From an uncultured Corynebacterium sp. (GTDB taxonomy: Bacteria > Actinomycetota > Actinomycetes > Mycobacteriales > Mycobacteriaceae), in NCBI GenBank assembly GCA_943914355.1, contig CALUBS010000003.1:1-64000 (forward strand): DNA of 64,000 bases, written 5' to 3'. Both the position numbers and the translations under genes were made by a program. The notes under the pieces are model-generated. The model had not been told where the DNA came from. It searched no databases and saw only the letters and a list, made by a program, of their open reading frames with translations. Shown here one piece after another: positions 45,644-53,891 of the stretch (the stretch's first letter is position 1; each line of letters starts with the position of its first letter).

Positions 45644-46906
45644 TTAGTCTTCCTCATAAAACGCCGCGGCCACGTAATCCAGGGTGGCATAGGCAATGCG
45701 CTGATCCCCGGTATCCAAATCAAATTCGAGCACGCGGTGGTCGCTGCCATAGCGGGGGAAACCCGCCTCCCCTGTGGTGGCGAAGTGGCAGAGCCACTCA
45801 TTTAGCTCGCAGTCGGTGCCGAAGAGCGGGTAGAGCTCATCGCAGTGCAGCGCCGGCTTAAGCTTCCTCGTAAACTCCATCATCCAGGTAGGCCCCGGAG
45901 CGCCGGAGGCTACCTGCGCCGTCCAGCGGCGAACGAGGGAATCGCCTATCATCCGGCCCATGAGGCGGTCCGGGTCCACGTACTGCGCGAGCTGGCGCCA
46001 TTGCGTGTAGCGCCCGTGTGGGAAGCCGAAGCGCTGGGAAAGGTAGTTACAAATAAACTTGCCCAGGGCCATATTATCGATGCGCTTGCCGGCTGGAAGA
46101 TCGTAAAACTCATCCCGGGTGGAGCTCACCACGATGGGGATATCCGCCAATTCAGATGCCTGCATTGGTGCCGGGCCGAGGGCCAAGTCATAGCGGTGCT
46201 TCTTGCGGAACTTTTTATAGCCCTTTTCTAGTGCCTCGGGCGACAGCGATTCCAGGGCATTGGGCTCGATGGGTACCGACAGGCACCTGTGCAATCCCGC
46301 CACGCGGTGCTCAAAGGTATCGCGGGGATAGGCAGGCGATAGGGCGAGGACGCGCCGAAAAGCACCGCGGTAGTGATCGCGCCGGGCAAGCCACAGGCTA
46401 ATCGCCGCACCGGCGGATTGGCCTACCAGGGTGATATTCGTTTTATCCCCGCCAAAGGATTCGATATTGTCCTGTAACCACTCCAAAGCCAGCACGCAGT
46501 CATCGATGCCGCGGTAGCGGTCCGCTTCATCGTCAGCAAAGCGAGCAAAACCGGCCAGGCCCACGCGGTAGCCCACCCGGACTTGGATGATGCCCTTGCG
46601 GGCCGTCACCGTGCCTGGCACCCGCTCGTCCTCATGCGAGCCGCCTTCAAAGCTTCCCCCGTGGATATAGACCACCACGGGGCAATCCGCAGCGTTGTCG
46701 GGGGCGGTGATGCTGAGTGCTACCTCATCCGGTTGCGGTGTGCGTGCATCCTGGTCGAGGGGTTTTTCCAGCGGCCGCGCTGGGGCGAAGCGGCCAGGAA
46801 TCTCGCAAAAGCGCAGCGAATGAAAGTAGGAGAGGCCATCGCGGCTAAAGCCGGTGATACGTCCAGATGGGGTGGCATTGGTGACGGGTATCTGTGCGCT
46901 CGACAT
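45644..46906 (-). CDS. Type-B carboxylesterase
   Basis: Alpha/beta-hydrolase of 420 residues, cytoplasmic since no signal peptide is seen. The oxyanion motif YIHGGSFEGG is near 80-89, nucleophile Ser in LVGQSAGAA near 165, and DDCVLALEWLQDNIESFGGDK (a span near 140-160) is the family signature. It is somewhat shorter than the 500-residue norm. It converges on idi with 12 bp between stops and no hairpin. The substrate is unknown. Confidence 0.88.
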   Translation of the reverse strand: MSSAQIPVTNATPSGRITGFSRDGLSYFHSLRFCEIPGRFAPARPLEKPLDQDARTPQPDEVALSITAPDNAADCPVVVYIHGGSFEGGSHEDERVPGTVTARKGIIQVRVGYRVGLAGFARFADDEADRYRGIDDCVLALEWLQDNIESFGGDKTNITLVGQSAGAAISLWLARRDHYRGAFRRVLALSPAYPRDTFEHRVAGLHRCLSVPIEPNALESLSPEALEKGYKKFRKKHRYDLALGPAPMQASELADIPIVVSSTRDEFYDLPAGKRIDNMALGKFICNYLSQRFGFPHGRYTQWRQLAQYVDPDRLMGRMIGDSLVRRWTAQVASGAPGPTWMMEFTRKLKPALHCDELYPLFGTDCELNEWLCHFATTGEAGFPRYGSDHRVLEFDLDTGDQRIAYATLDYVAAAFYEED

Positions 46907-46944
46907 ACCTGCCAGATTACCGTGGGGCAGTACTATAAGAACTC

Positions 46945-47148
46945 ATGGAGTGGTTGACTGACGTGAGCAGCGCATTTTCGCAGTTCTTGGTGCAGGCGCC
47001 CGTGTGGGTACAAATGATCATCGTGGTAATCATCGCGGTTCCCATCATGATTGGGCTGGCCTGGTGCCTGATGTGGGCCGTAGACCGCAGCGCCGGCCTA
47101 ATTTCCCAGTTTCGCAATCGCGGCACTACAGTAAAAGACCATGGCTGA
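46945..47148 (+). CDS. Small single-helix membrane protein
   Basis: A 67-residue protein with an amphipathic start and one long hydrophobic stretch (about 18-46, VWVQMIIVVIIAVPIMIGLAW inside it), then a basic tail ending KDHG. It is not recognised. It overlaps the next small gene by 8 bp, so both are translated from the same message, probably ahead of the acyl-CoA ligase. Confidence 0.65.
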   Translation: MEWLTDVSSAFSQFLVQAPVWVQMIIVVIIAVPIMIGLAWCLMWAVDRSAGLISQFRNRGTTVKDHG

Positions 47149-47416
47149 TCAACATTCGGAGGGCACGGGCGATAACGCAGCGAGCGGCGACGTACCCGGC
47201 GCCAGCTCGGATAGGATCCAGCCGGTAGATCCCCGCGAAGGCCTGTGGGATCCAGAGCGCAAAAAAGATGAGCGCGCCGCAACTACGCCGGTTGTCGGCA
47301 CCTCCCAGCCCGTTCGCCGCAAACGCTCTCTGCCTAAATCCCGGGTCTCGCTCACGCTGTGGTCCATGATTGCGTTGGTTCTCATCGTTGCGCTAATCGG
47401 TAGCCTGTGGCCCTAG
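47141..47416 (+). CDS. Small tail-anchored membrane protein
   Basis: A 91-residue protein: polar, acidic first half (EGTGDNAASGD), then RRKRSLPKSR, then a C-terminal hydrophobic helix (about 70-90) ending GSLWP. The basic stretch before the helix suggests a cytoplasmic N-terminus. It is not recognised. It overlaps the preceding 67-residue gene by 8 bp; the acyl-CoA ligase gene starts 151 bp downstream. Confidence 0.65.
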   Translation: MADQHSEGTGDNAASGDVPGASSDRIQPVDPREGLWDPERKKDERAATTPVVGTSQPVRRKRSLPKSRVSLTLWSMIALVLIVALIGSLWP

Positions 47417-47531
47417 GGCAAATTGGTGGATTACTCCAATAAATGGACCGCTCTGATGCTATAAGCCCTGAATAATTACCACTTCGATCGTGGGTGAAAC
47501 GCGTTGATTCGCCATCCGGTTGGTACAGTAG

Positions 47532-47554
47532 GCACAGATTATTATTAGCTGTGC
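47532..47554. promoter_or_regulatory. GCACAG/CTGTGC dyad before the acyl-CoA ligase gene
   Basis: GCACAG (47532-47537) is inverted as CTGTGC (47549-47554), ending directly before the AAAGGA ribosome-binding site of the GTG start at 47568. It might be an operator or a leader hairpin that affects initiation. The arms are short. Confidence 0.3.
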
Positions 47555-47567
47555 GAAAGGACATCGC

Positions 47568-49400
47568 GTGACCCTGCAACAAGTGCACACTCCGGCGGAA
47601 TTTACCATTGAGCCGGGGGAAACCTGCCTCACCGCCCTGATGGATACCGCGAAGAAGCGCCCGCACGGCGTGATGTTTACGCGCCCAGCTAATTACGAGT
47701 GGGTTAATGTCACCGGAAAAGAATTTATTGATGAGGTCTTTGAAGTAGCTCAAGGCTTAATCGCGCTAGGCGTGAAGCAGGGCGATCGCATTGCCCTCAT
47801 TTCTGCTACCCGTTACGAATGGTCCCTGCTGGACTACGCCATTTGGGCAGCCGGCGCGGCATCGGTTCCGGTCTATCCTTCCTCCTCTGCCTCCCAGGTG
47901 CGTTGGATTATCGAGGATTCCGGGGCGGTACTTGCGATTACCGAAACCCGCGAGCACTCCGAATTGGTAGAAAACCTGGTCCTACAAGACGACGGGGAAC
48001 CAAACCTAAAAGGCTCGCCGTCGCGGCTGCGGCGCGTATTGGAGATTAACTCCTCCGCCATCGATACCTTGAAATTCGAAGGCCGCAGCGTTGGCACCGA
48101 CGAGGTGTCTGCTCGCATTGCCGCCACCAATACCGATGATCTTGCCTCCTTGGTTTATACCTCCGGCACCACCGGTCGGCCGAAGGGTTGCATCCTGACG
48201 CACCGGAATTGGCTCTCGGAAGCTAGGGCGCTGACCACCAATCCCATCGGCGTATTCGCCGTGCCGGGTAGCCATACCCTGACATTTTTGCCCTTGGCCC
48301 ACGTTTTTTCCCGTGCCGTATCGATTGCCGTGGCTATTCGCGGTGCTTCGCAGAATCACTGGTCCGATTTTTCCACCATCTCCATCGAGTTTGCCCGCTC
48401 TCGCCCCAACGTGATTTTGGGCGTGCCGCGCGTATTTGAAAAGGTCCGCAACTCTGCGGCCTCAAAGGCAGCGGATTCTGGCATCAAGAGCTTCCTTTTT
48501 GAGCAGTCCGAAAAGATTGCCATCGAGTACTCCAAGGCGCTCGATACGCCGGAAGGCCCAGACCGCCTGCTGAAAATTAAGCACAAGCTTTTTGACAAGC
48601 TGGTCTATTCCACCATCCGCCAGGGCGTGGGTGGCAATGTTCGGTACTGCATTACCGGTGGCTCCGCGATGGGCCACGATTTATTGCATTGGTTCCGCGG
48701 CATCGGAGTTCCCGTTTATGAAGGCTATGGCCTGACCGAGACCGCTGCGGCCGCGGCCGTGGACTACTTGGACCAATCCATTGGTACCGTCGGACCGCCG
48801 CTGGGCGGGGTGACCATGCGTATTAACGATGACGGCGAAGTCTGTATCAAGGGTGGCATGGTCTTCCAAGGGTATTGGAATAACCCCGAGGCCACGGAGG
48901 AAGCCTTCGAGGATGGCTGGTACAACACCGGTGACTTGGGGGAAATCGACGATGATGGCAAGCTCACCATCACCGGCCGCAAGAAGGACTTGATTGTCAC
49001 CGCGGGCGGCAAGAATGTATCGCCTGGCCCGATGGAGGATATTCTGCGCGGCCACCCCCTGATTTCGCAGGCCATGGTCGTAGGCGATGGCAAGCCGTTC
49101 GTGGGAGCGCTAATCACCTTGGACCCGGATATTCTCAAGCGGTGGAAATTGGACCACAATATCCCAGAAAACCGCTCCATGAGCGATATCGCTACCGACG
49201 CCACCCTGCGCGCCGAGGTGCAAGACGCCGTCAACAAGGTGAACTCCACGGTCTCCCACGCGGAGGGCATCAAGAAGTTCTACATCCTAGAAAGCGACCT
49301 TACTGAGGATGAAAATGAGCTCACCCCAACGATGAAGGTCAAGCGCAACGTGGTGGCCCAACGCTATGCCAGCGCTATTGAGCACATTTACAAGCGCTAG
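47568..49400 (+). CDS. Long-chain fatty acyl-CoA ligase (FadD15 type)
   Basis: AMP-forming ligase of 610 residues that activates fatty acids with ATP and CoA. The AMP-binding motif YTSGTTGRPKG is near 192-202; GYGLTETAAAA near 386-396 and the hinge NTGDLGEIDDDGKLTITGRKKD near 453-474 follow, with the C-terminal lid ending at TMKVKRNVV. It starts at a GTG with AAAGGA ahead. It ends at a clear intrinsic terminator. Confidence 0.92.
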   Translation: MTLQQVHTPAEFTIEPGETCLTALMDTAKKRPHGVMFTRPANYEWVNVTGKEFIDEVFEVAQGLIALGVKQGDRIALISATRYEWSLLDYAIWAAGAASVPVYPSSSASQVRWIIEDSGAVLAITETREHSELVENLVLQDDGEPNLKGSPSRLRRVLEINSSAIDTLKFEGRSVGTDEVSARIAATNTDDLASLVYTSGTTGRPKGCILTHRNWLSEARALTTNPIGVFAVPGSHTLTFLPLAHVFSRAVSIAVAIRGASQNHWSDFSTISIEFARSRPNVILGVPRVFEKVRNSAASKAADSGIKSFLFEQSEKIAIEYSKALDTPEGPDRLLKIKHKLFDKLVYSTIRQGVGGNVRYCITGGSAMGHDLLHWFRGIGVPVYEGYGLTETAAAAAVDYLDQSIGTVGPPLGGVTMRINDDGEVCIKGGMVFQGYWNNPEATEEAFEDGWYNTGDLGEIDDDGKLTITGRKKDLIVTAGGKNVSPGPMEDILRGHPLISQAMVVGDGKPFVGALITLDPDILKRWKLDHNIPENRSMSDIATDATLRAEVQDAVNKVNSTVSHAEGIKKFYILESDLTEDENELTPTMKVKRNVVAQRYASAIEHIYKR

Positions 49401-49417
49401 AAAGAGCCCAAACGGGT

Positions 49418-49448
49418 ACACCCGGGGATTTTATTCCCCGGGTGTTTT
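49418..49448 (+). terminator. Intrinsic terminator of the acyl-CoA ligase gene
   Basis: ACACCCGGGGA (49418-49428) pairs with TCCCCGGGTGT (49435-49445), an 11-bp perfect stem followed by TTTT. It lies 18 bp after the stop codon. Confidence 0.9.
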
Positions 49449-49624
49449 CCTTCTTGCAGGTCACAATGGCGCAAGCGCGAACCTGCCATAAACCTGTGAA
49501 ACGCTTCGGAGTGTCGCGCTCTCGCGGTGGGCGATCTGGCATAGAGTCATGAGTCGTCGCCGAAAACCTCAACCTCTACTAGAGGTTAGAAAATGAAAAC
49601 CGCGGAAGGAGTGGCTCGAAGCCT

Positions 49625-50305
49625 ATGCAGAAGATCGCCGCCGAGCTGCGTCACCGCGAGCTCACCCAGGAGATTTATAATATCGGCGACGAAGTCGCGG
49701 AATACCTCGAGCACCTTATTGAAGCAATCGAGGATTGGGATGAGGAACTATCCATGGATTGCCTGGCAGAACTCGGCGATATCGTCGACGATGCCCGCGT
49801 GGACTCGGGGCGCTGCGTGGGTGAGCTAATTGGGCTTCGCCAAGCGCTAGTGTCCGGCGTGCGTTCGGGAACCATTTCTGCCGCTCCCTCCGGCGCGAAT
49901 GATGCGGAGGAGCCGGAGCAGCTCACCCCGCGCCTATTGGATGAGCGCTATCCCATTGCCAAGCCCATCGTCGTGCACGAACTGGCAGAGGCGCTGCGCC
50001 AGCGCACACAGGCGGTAGCAGATTACCTCCGCGAGGTCGTGGAATACGTGCTGGCGCAAACCGATGCCGTCGCCCGCAACCTCGACATGGTCTCCCTGCC
50101 GCACCTGTATAAGTGCACCGGGGAATCAGCGCTTATCGCCGTGCAGGCGTGGAAGCACACCGTGCTCGATACGCACCCGGCATATGTGCGCTCCATGCGC
50201 GGGCATAATCCGCCGCAATTCTTAGAAGAACGCGCCCGCATTGCCGCGGTCGTAGAAAAAGTCCGCGCTAAGCGCGAGGCGGCACGCAGGGCCACAACTG
50301 CATAA
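49625..50305 (+). CDS. Conserved-looking hypothetical helical protein
   Basis: A 226-residue protein, soluble and almost entirely helical by composition. An acidic N-terminal half (EIYNIGDEVAEYLEHLIEAIEDWDEEL near 16-42) is followed by a linker and a second helical part with LREVVEYVLAQTDAVARNL; the C-terminus is basic (VRAKREAARR). It is not recognised. It is monocistronic, set between two terminators. The ATG at 49625 has a poor ribosome-binding site (GGAAGGA about 15 bp away), so the start is uncertain. Confidence 0.65.
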   Translation: MQKIAAELRHRELTQEIYNIGDEVAEYLEHLIEAIEDWDEELSMDCLAELGDIVDDARVDSGRCVGELIGLRQALVSGVRSGTISAAPSGANDAEEPEQLTPRLLDERYPIAKPIVVHELAEALRQRTQAVADYLREVVEYVLAQTDAVARNLDMVSLPHLYKCTGESALIAVQAWKHTVLDTHPAYVRSMRGHNPPQFLEERARIAAVVEKVRAKREAARRATTA

Positions 50306-50344
50306 ATCCTTTAGACTTCCTTGCTTAAAGCAAGGGGATTTTAG

Positions 50345-50384
50345 CGGCCACCGAGATTCCCTCTCTCGGTGGCCGTTTCATTTG
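50345..50384. terminator. Bidirectional terminator between convergent genes
   Basis: CGGCCACCGAGA (50345-50356) pairs perfectly with TCTCGGTGGCCG (50364-50375), followed by TTTCATTTG on the plus strand. A smaller CCTTGC/GCAAGG hairpin precedes it at 50319-50335, itself followed by GGGATTTT. Confidence 0.88.
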
Positions 50385-50436
50385 TAAATGACCATTCCGC
50401 GAATCTGTTGATAGCTCGGGCGGCACCGGCAATAAC

Positions 50437-51402
50437 TTAGTGGCAGGATCGCTGGGTGCGTACCGCGTTCTGGCGCGCAGAGATAGTGGCAGTGACCTCA
50501 GAGATGAAGCGTCCCGGGTGCTGTACTAACTGGCGCGGGGAAAATCGTATGACGGTAAAACCCGCATCGTGCAGGCGCTTTTCGTGGGATTGGCCGGTTT
50601 GGTCCCGCGGCTTCGTTGGCATCGTGGTGGCCGCGGCGTCGTCTGGCCTCCCGACCGCTGTGGAAGAAGCCCCGGCCGTATGGTCATCGTTCGGTTCAGT
50701 GATGTCGATGATGTAGGTCTTATTGATACACAACTCCGCGGTAATGCCGGGAAGGGCAGTGTACTGAACCTCGAAAAACATTGGCCACGGAAAATCCGCC
50801 TGGATGAGCAGGGCGCGGGCAAAGGAAGCAAGGGGAGACGGGGAGGCGGCGCAGCTGTGGTGGATCACGTCCCGGACGACCGCGCTATTGCGCACCCTGC
50901 CCATCCGCGCGAACTCCTGCCTGAGTTTCTTCTTCGTTATCCCTGCCCGCAAGGCAGAGTCGGCGGCAATGAGGCCTTCGCGAAAACCGTGGAATCGGGC
51001 GATATCGATCACAGCTCGGGCTGGCGAAACGGTGCGGGAGCCATGCACCAGCATCGGTTCGGGTAATTTCGTTTTGCGGTACATGCGTTCTGGATGGCGC
51101 CGGTCCTTATTTGGCAAAGAGTTATGGGGAAGGGCCATTTCCACCTTTTCTTCCGCGGAGGCAAGCACCCATAGCCCGTGGACGCGGGCGGCGGACTTAG
51201 AGATGAGCACCGCGGTATAAGCGCTGCGGGCGGCGGCGATGGCGCGCAGGCGCAGCTGGGAGGATAGGCTCAAACCGTGGTAATGGTCGCGGTGTACCGC
51301 GATGCGGGGTGCGAGCTTGAGGTAGGTGCCGTTATCGAGGTCGCGGCCGAAGGTGGGATGGTTGTGCCGGATGGAAGGAATATTAGTTAGTGCTTTGCTC
51401 AT
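50437..51402 (-). CDS. AbiEi/DUF559-like protein
   Basis: A 321-residue protein. The N-terminal part (DLDNGTYLKLAPRIAVHRD, then SRSAARVHGLWVL-like sequence) resembles the AbiEi-type antitoxin or regulator domain. The C-terminal part (INKTYIIDITEPNDD, EKRLHDAGFTVIRFSPRQLVQHP) looks like a DUF559/Vsr-type nuclease-fold domain. Such proteins are common and poorly understood in actinobacteria. No cognate AbiEii toxin gene is next to it; an AAA ATPase gene on the same strand lies 166 bp upstream. The ATG at 51402 is chosen; an earlier frame adds four residues. Confidence 0.6.
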   Translation of the reverse strand: MSKALTNIPSIRHNHPTFGRDLDNGTYLKLAPRIAVHRDHYHGLSLSSQLRLRAIAAARSAYTAVLISKSAARVHGLWVLASAEEKVEMALPHNSLPNKDRRHPERMYRKTKLPEPMLVHGSRTVSPARAVIDIARFHGFREGLIAADSALRAGITKKKLRQEFARMGRVRNSAVVRDVIHHSCAASPSPLASFARALLIQADFPWPMFFEVQYTALPGITAELCINKTYIIDITEPNDDHTAGASSTAVGRPDDAAATTMPTKPRDQTGQSHEKRLHDAGFTVIRFSPRQLVQHPGRFISEVTATISARQNAVRTQRSCH

Positions 51403-51567
51403 GACCCCGAGCACATATGAGGCGCACGATGCCTGCTACCCGAATGCGCGCGAGGCTGTGGAGTTCTCGTTGAATCTTCACTAAGTGTGAACCGTGGTGC
51501 TCGAGTGGCGCCACGAGCTTAAGTTATCCACACCCGCGCTATGGGTGGGTTGCGCGACTGAGCTCGA

Positions 51568-52722
51568 TTAGTACGAATCGATTACCAAGCTAGCGGCATG
51601 CTCGCGCAAATAATCTCGAAGGTAGGGCAGGGCAAAGTCTACTTGGCCACTGGCTGGTATCTCGATTAATTCCGAGTCAAGCAAGCGGCGGCGGTAATTG
51701 GATGCATATTGCGAGCTTTTTCCTAGGCGGGCCGTGATATCACTCATGGATGAGGGGCCATTGTCTTGCGCCATATGGAGCAGGAATGTCCGATCGATGG
51801 GGGAAAGCTCCGCTAGGGCGGGCTCATGGACTAGCTGCCCTAGCTTTCGTCGTGCTTTGGAAATGCCTTCCTGCGCAGCGTCCACCGAAATCGTATTGTC
51901 TGTTCGGTGGCGGAAAGCCCATAGGCCGACGAGCTGAATCATAAAGGGGTATCCCTGGCAAGCGGATACGGCAGAATTCAGCGCGTCCTTGTCCCAATTA
52001 ACCTCTGTTTCTTCTACGGGAGCCTTGAGTGCCTTCCGGACGTCCGTATCCGCCACTCGGTCCAATTCAATACGGTTCGCACGGCGGAGAAAAGTGACAG
52101 GATTAGAGTCATCCTGGCTGGCTAAAAGCGGTTTAATCGAGGAAGGGATCCCTGCCATGACTACAGCAATATTTTCCCCTTCTCGCACGAGGTGCTGGAT
52201 GGTAGCGCCAAAATCGATGACCTCATCACTGCGCTGGTGGTGCATTTCATCCAACGTAATGAGCACCCCGGTGGGCTCGCCGTGGGAAATCCGGTCGAGT
52301 TCGCGCTGCGCATGGAGAAGGTCTTTTAAAGCCCTTCTTAAGGGATAAGATTCCGCGGATAATGTCCTTGGATCCCATTCCATCCCGATGCCTAATTGAA
52401 AAAGGTGCAGGTTGAAACCTTTTAGCGCTGTGCGGTTGAGTTGAAGGGTATTAATAATTTCAGCTCGGAGCCGCTCTGCAAAACCGGCAGATGCCGTGTC
52501 ATTAAGGATGCGCCAACCGCGATCTGACGCGGTGTCTTCGAAAGCATTGAGCAACACCGTCTTGCCGATACCGCGTGGACCCACGACGAGAGAAATACGT
52601 TCATGGGATCCGGGGCCATCGTCCAAGGCATAAGCGAACTCCTCAATGGAGTCTTTACGGCCAGCTAGGTAGGGAGGCGTGGCTCCAAGCGTGGCGGTAA
52701 ACGGATTCTTCCGGTGGGTCAT
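51568..52722 (-). CDS. AAA/STAND-type ATPase with C-terminal winged helix
   Basis: A 384-residue cytoplasmic protein. Walker A GPRGIGKT is at 48-55, Walker B VLITLDEMH near 152-160, and a sensor-like MAGIPSS follows. The lid region (SACQGYPFMIQLVGLWAF) and C-terminal winged helix (MSDITARLGKSSQYASNYRRRLLDSELIE, a span near 330-360) match Orc1/Cdc6-like and STAND ATPases found on mobile or defence-linked DNA. The A+T content around its start is higher than in neighbours. The ATG at 52722 is preferred to one six codons earlier. Its role is unknown. Confidence 0.72.
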   Translation of the reverse strand: MTHRKNPFTATLGATPPYLAGRKDSIEEFAYALDDGPGSHERISLVVGPRGIGKTVLLNAFEDTASDRGWRILNDTASAGFAERLRAEIINTLQLNRTALKGFNLHLFQLGIGMEWDPRTLSAESYPLRRALKDLLHAQRELDRISHGEPTGVLITLDEMHHQRSDEVIDFGATIQHLVREGENIAVVMAGIPSSIKPLLASQDDSNPVTFLRRANRIELDRVADTDVRKALKAPVEETEVNWDKDALNSAVSACQGYPFMIQLVGLWAFRHRTDNTISVDAAQEGISKARRKLGQLVHEPALAELSPIDRTFLLHMAQDNGPSSMSDITARLGKSSQYASNYRRRLLDSELIEIPASGQVDFALPYLRDYLREHAASLVIDSY

Positions 52723-52832
52723 AGCCCAAGTGTAAAACACCGCGCTTGTGTACGCTTGTTTATCTTTTGAATTTTGTTTATAAAACTATTAGGTGCCGAA
52801 ACCAACGGGACTGGTTGGTTTCGGTGAGGACG

Positions 52833-53891
52833 CTATACCGCAGGGGGAGGGGTGACCTTGTCCAGCTGCTCGGTAATCTGCGGCCACAGCTGGCCCATGA
52901 TGTCATCCCAGGTAAGGATCCACACGGCCTTGTCTTTGTCCGCTTTGCCTACGACCACGAGCTGCTCATTGCGGGAGCGCATGTGATCGAGAGTCTTTTG
53001 CACGGTGGTAGCAGAAGAGACGGAAATCGGGTCGCGGGAAAACTCGAGGACTGGGGTATCGGGATTGGCCAAGAGGGTATCGCGCACGTGCACCACGCGG
53101 GGCACGCGGGAATCCTTGGGGAAGACGAGCACGCGCATAATGTTTTTGCGCAGGACGAGCTCTTGGAGCTGTTCCACCGTGGCATCGGAAGGCAGCGGCA
53201 CTACCTCTGAGCCGTGGGCGCGCGCCATGGCGCCTACCGTGGAGTTCTCGAGCTCGATGACATCGGAAATCTGATTGGCGGAATTATCGTCAAGCGCGCC
53301 GGTCTCGCGGGAGTGCTCGACCAAGGTGCGCAGCGTCTCGGCATCGTAGCCGGCAGCACCGGCGCGATCGACCGGTCTCTCACCCGTCATGGCCACCAAT
53401 TTATTGGCCATCGTGTTAATCCACTTCAACAGCGGGCGGAAGACCCACACGAACCCACGGGCGGGGATGGCGATGACCTGCAGGGCGGATTCTGGGTGCG
53501 CGATGGCCCAAGACTTGGGCGCCATTTCGCCCAGCACCAAGTGCAGGAAGGTGACGATGAACAGGGCGAGGATGAAGCTGGCGACATCGGCAATGCCCAG
53601 CGGCAGGCCAAGGGCCTCCAGCGGGGCCATCAAAAGGTGATGGACCCAGGGCTTGGTCACGGCACCGAGCACGAAGGTGGCGGCGGTAATGCCCAATTGC
53701 GCGCCCGCCAGCATGATGGTCAGCTCATTGAGCGAGCGCAGGCCGGCGCGGGTGGTGCGCGAGGATTCCGCGTTTTCTTCAAGCCGGTTGCGGCGCGAGC
53801 CCATGAGGGAAAACTCGATGACCACGAAGAAGCCGGAAGCCGCAATAATGAGCAGCGTGACGATGAGGTTGAACCACCACGTATCGGTCAT
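52833..53891 (-). CDS. CNNM/CorC (HlyC) family membrane protein, short
   Basis: A 352-residue protein: CNNM (DUF21) membrane domain of about four helices (1-150) and two CBS-like repeats (about 200-335). It lacks the C-terminal CorC transporter-associated domain of its neighbour. GAQLGITAATFVLGAVTKPWV near 63-83 and FLHLVLGEMAPKSWAIAHPE near 115-134 are the family's marks. The family is linked to Mg2+/Co2+ handling. Its ATG overlaps the stop of the longer paralogue by one base, so the two probably act together. Confidence 0.88.
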   Translation of the reverse strand: MTDTWWFNLIVTLLIIAASGFFVVIEFSLMGSRRNRLEENAESSRTTRAGLRSLNELTIMLAGAQLGITAATFVLGAVTKPWVHHLLMAPLEALGLPLGIADVASFILALFIVTFLHLVLGEMAPKSWAIAHPESALQVIAIPARGFVWVFRPLLKWINTMANKLVAMTGERPVDRAGAAGYDAETLRTLVEHSRETGALDDNSANQISDVIELENSTVGAMARAHGSEVVPLPSDATVEQLQELVLRKNIMRVLVFPKDSRVPRVVHVRDTLLANPDTPVLEFSRDPISVSSATTVQKTLDHMRSRNEQLVVVGKADKDKAVWILTWDDIMGQLWPQITEQLDKVTPPPAV

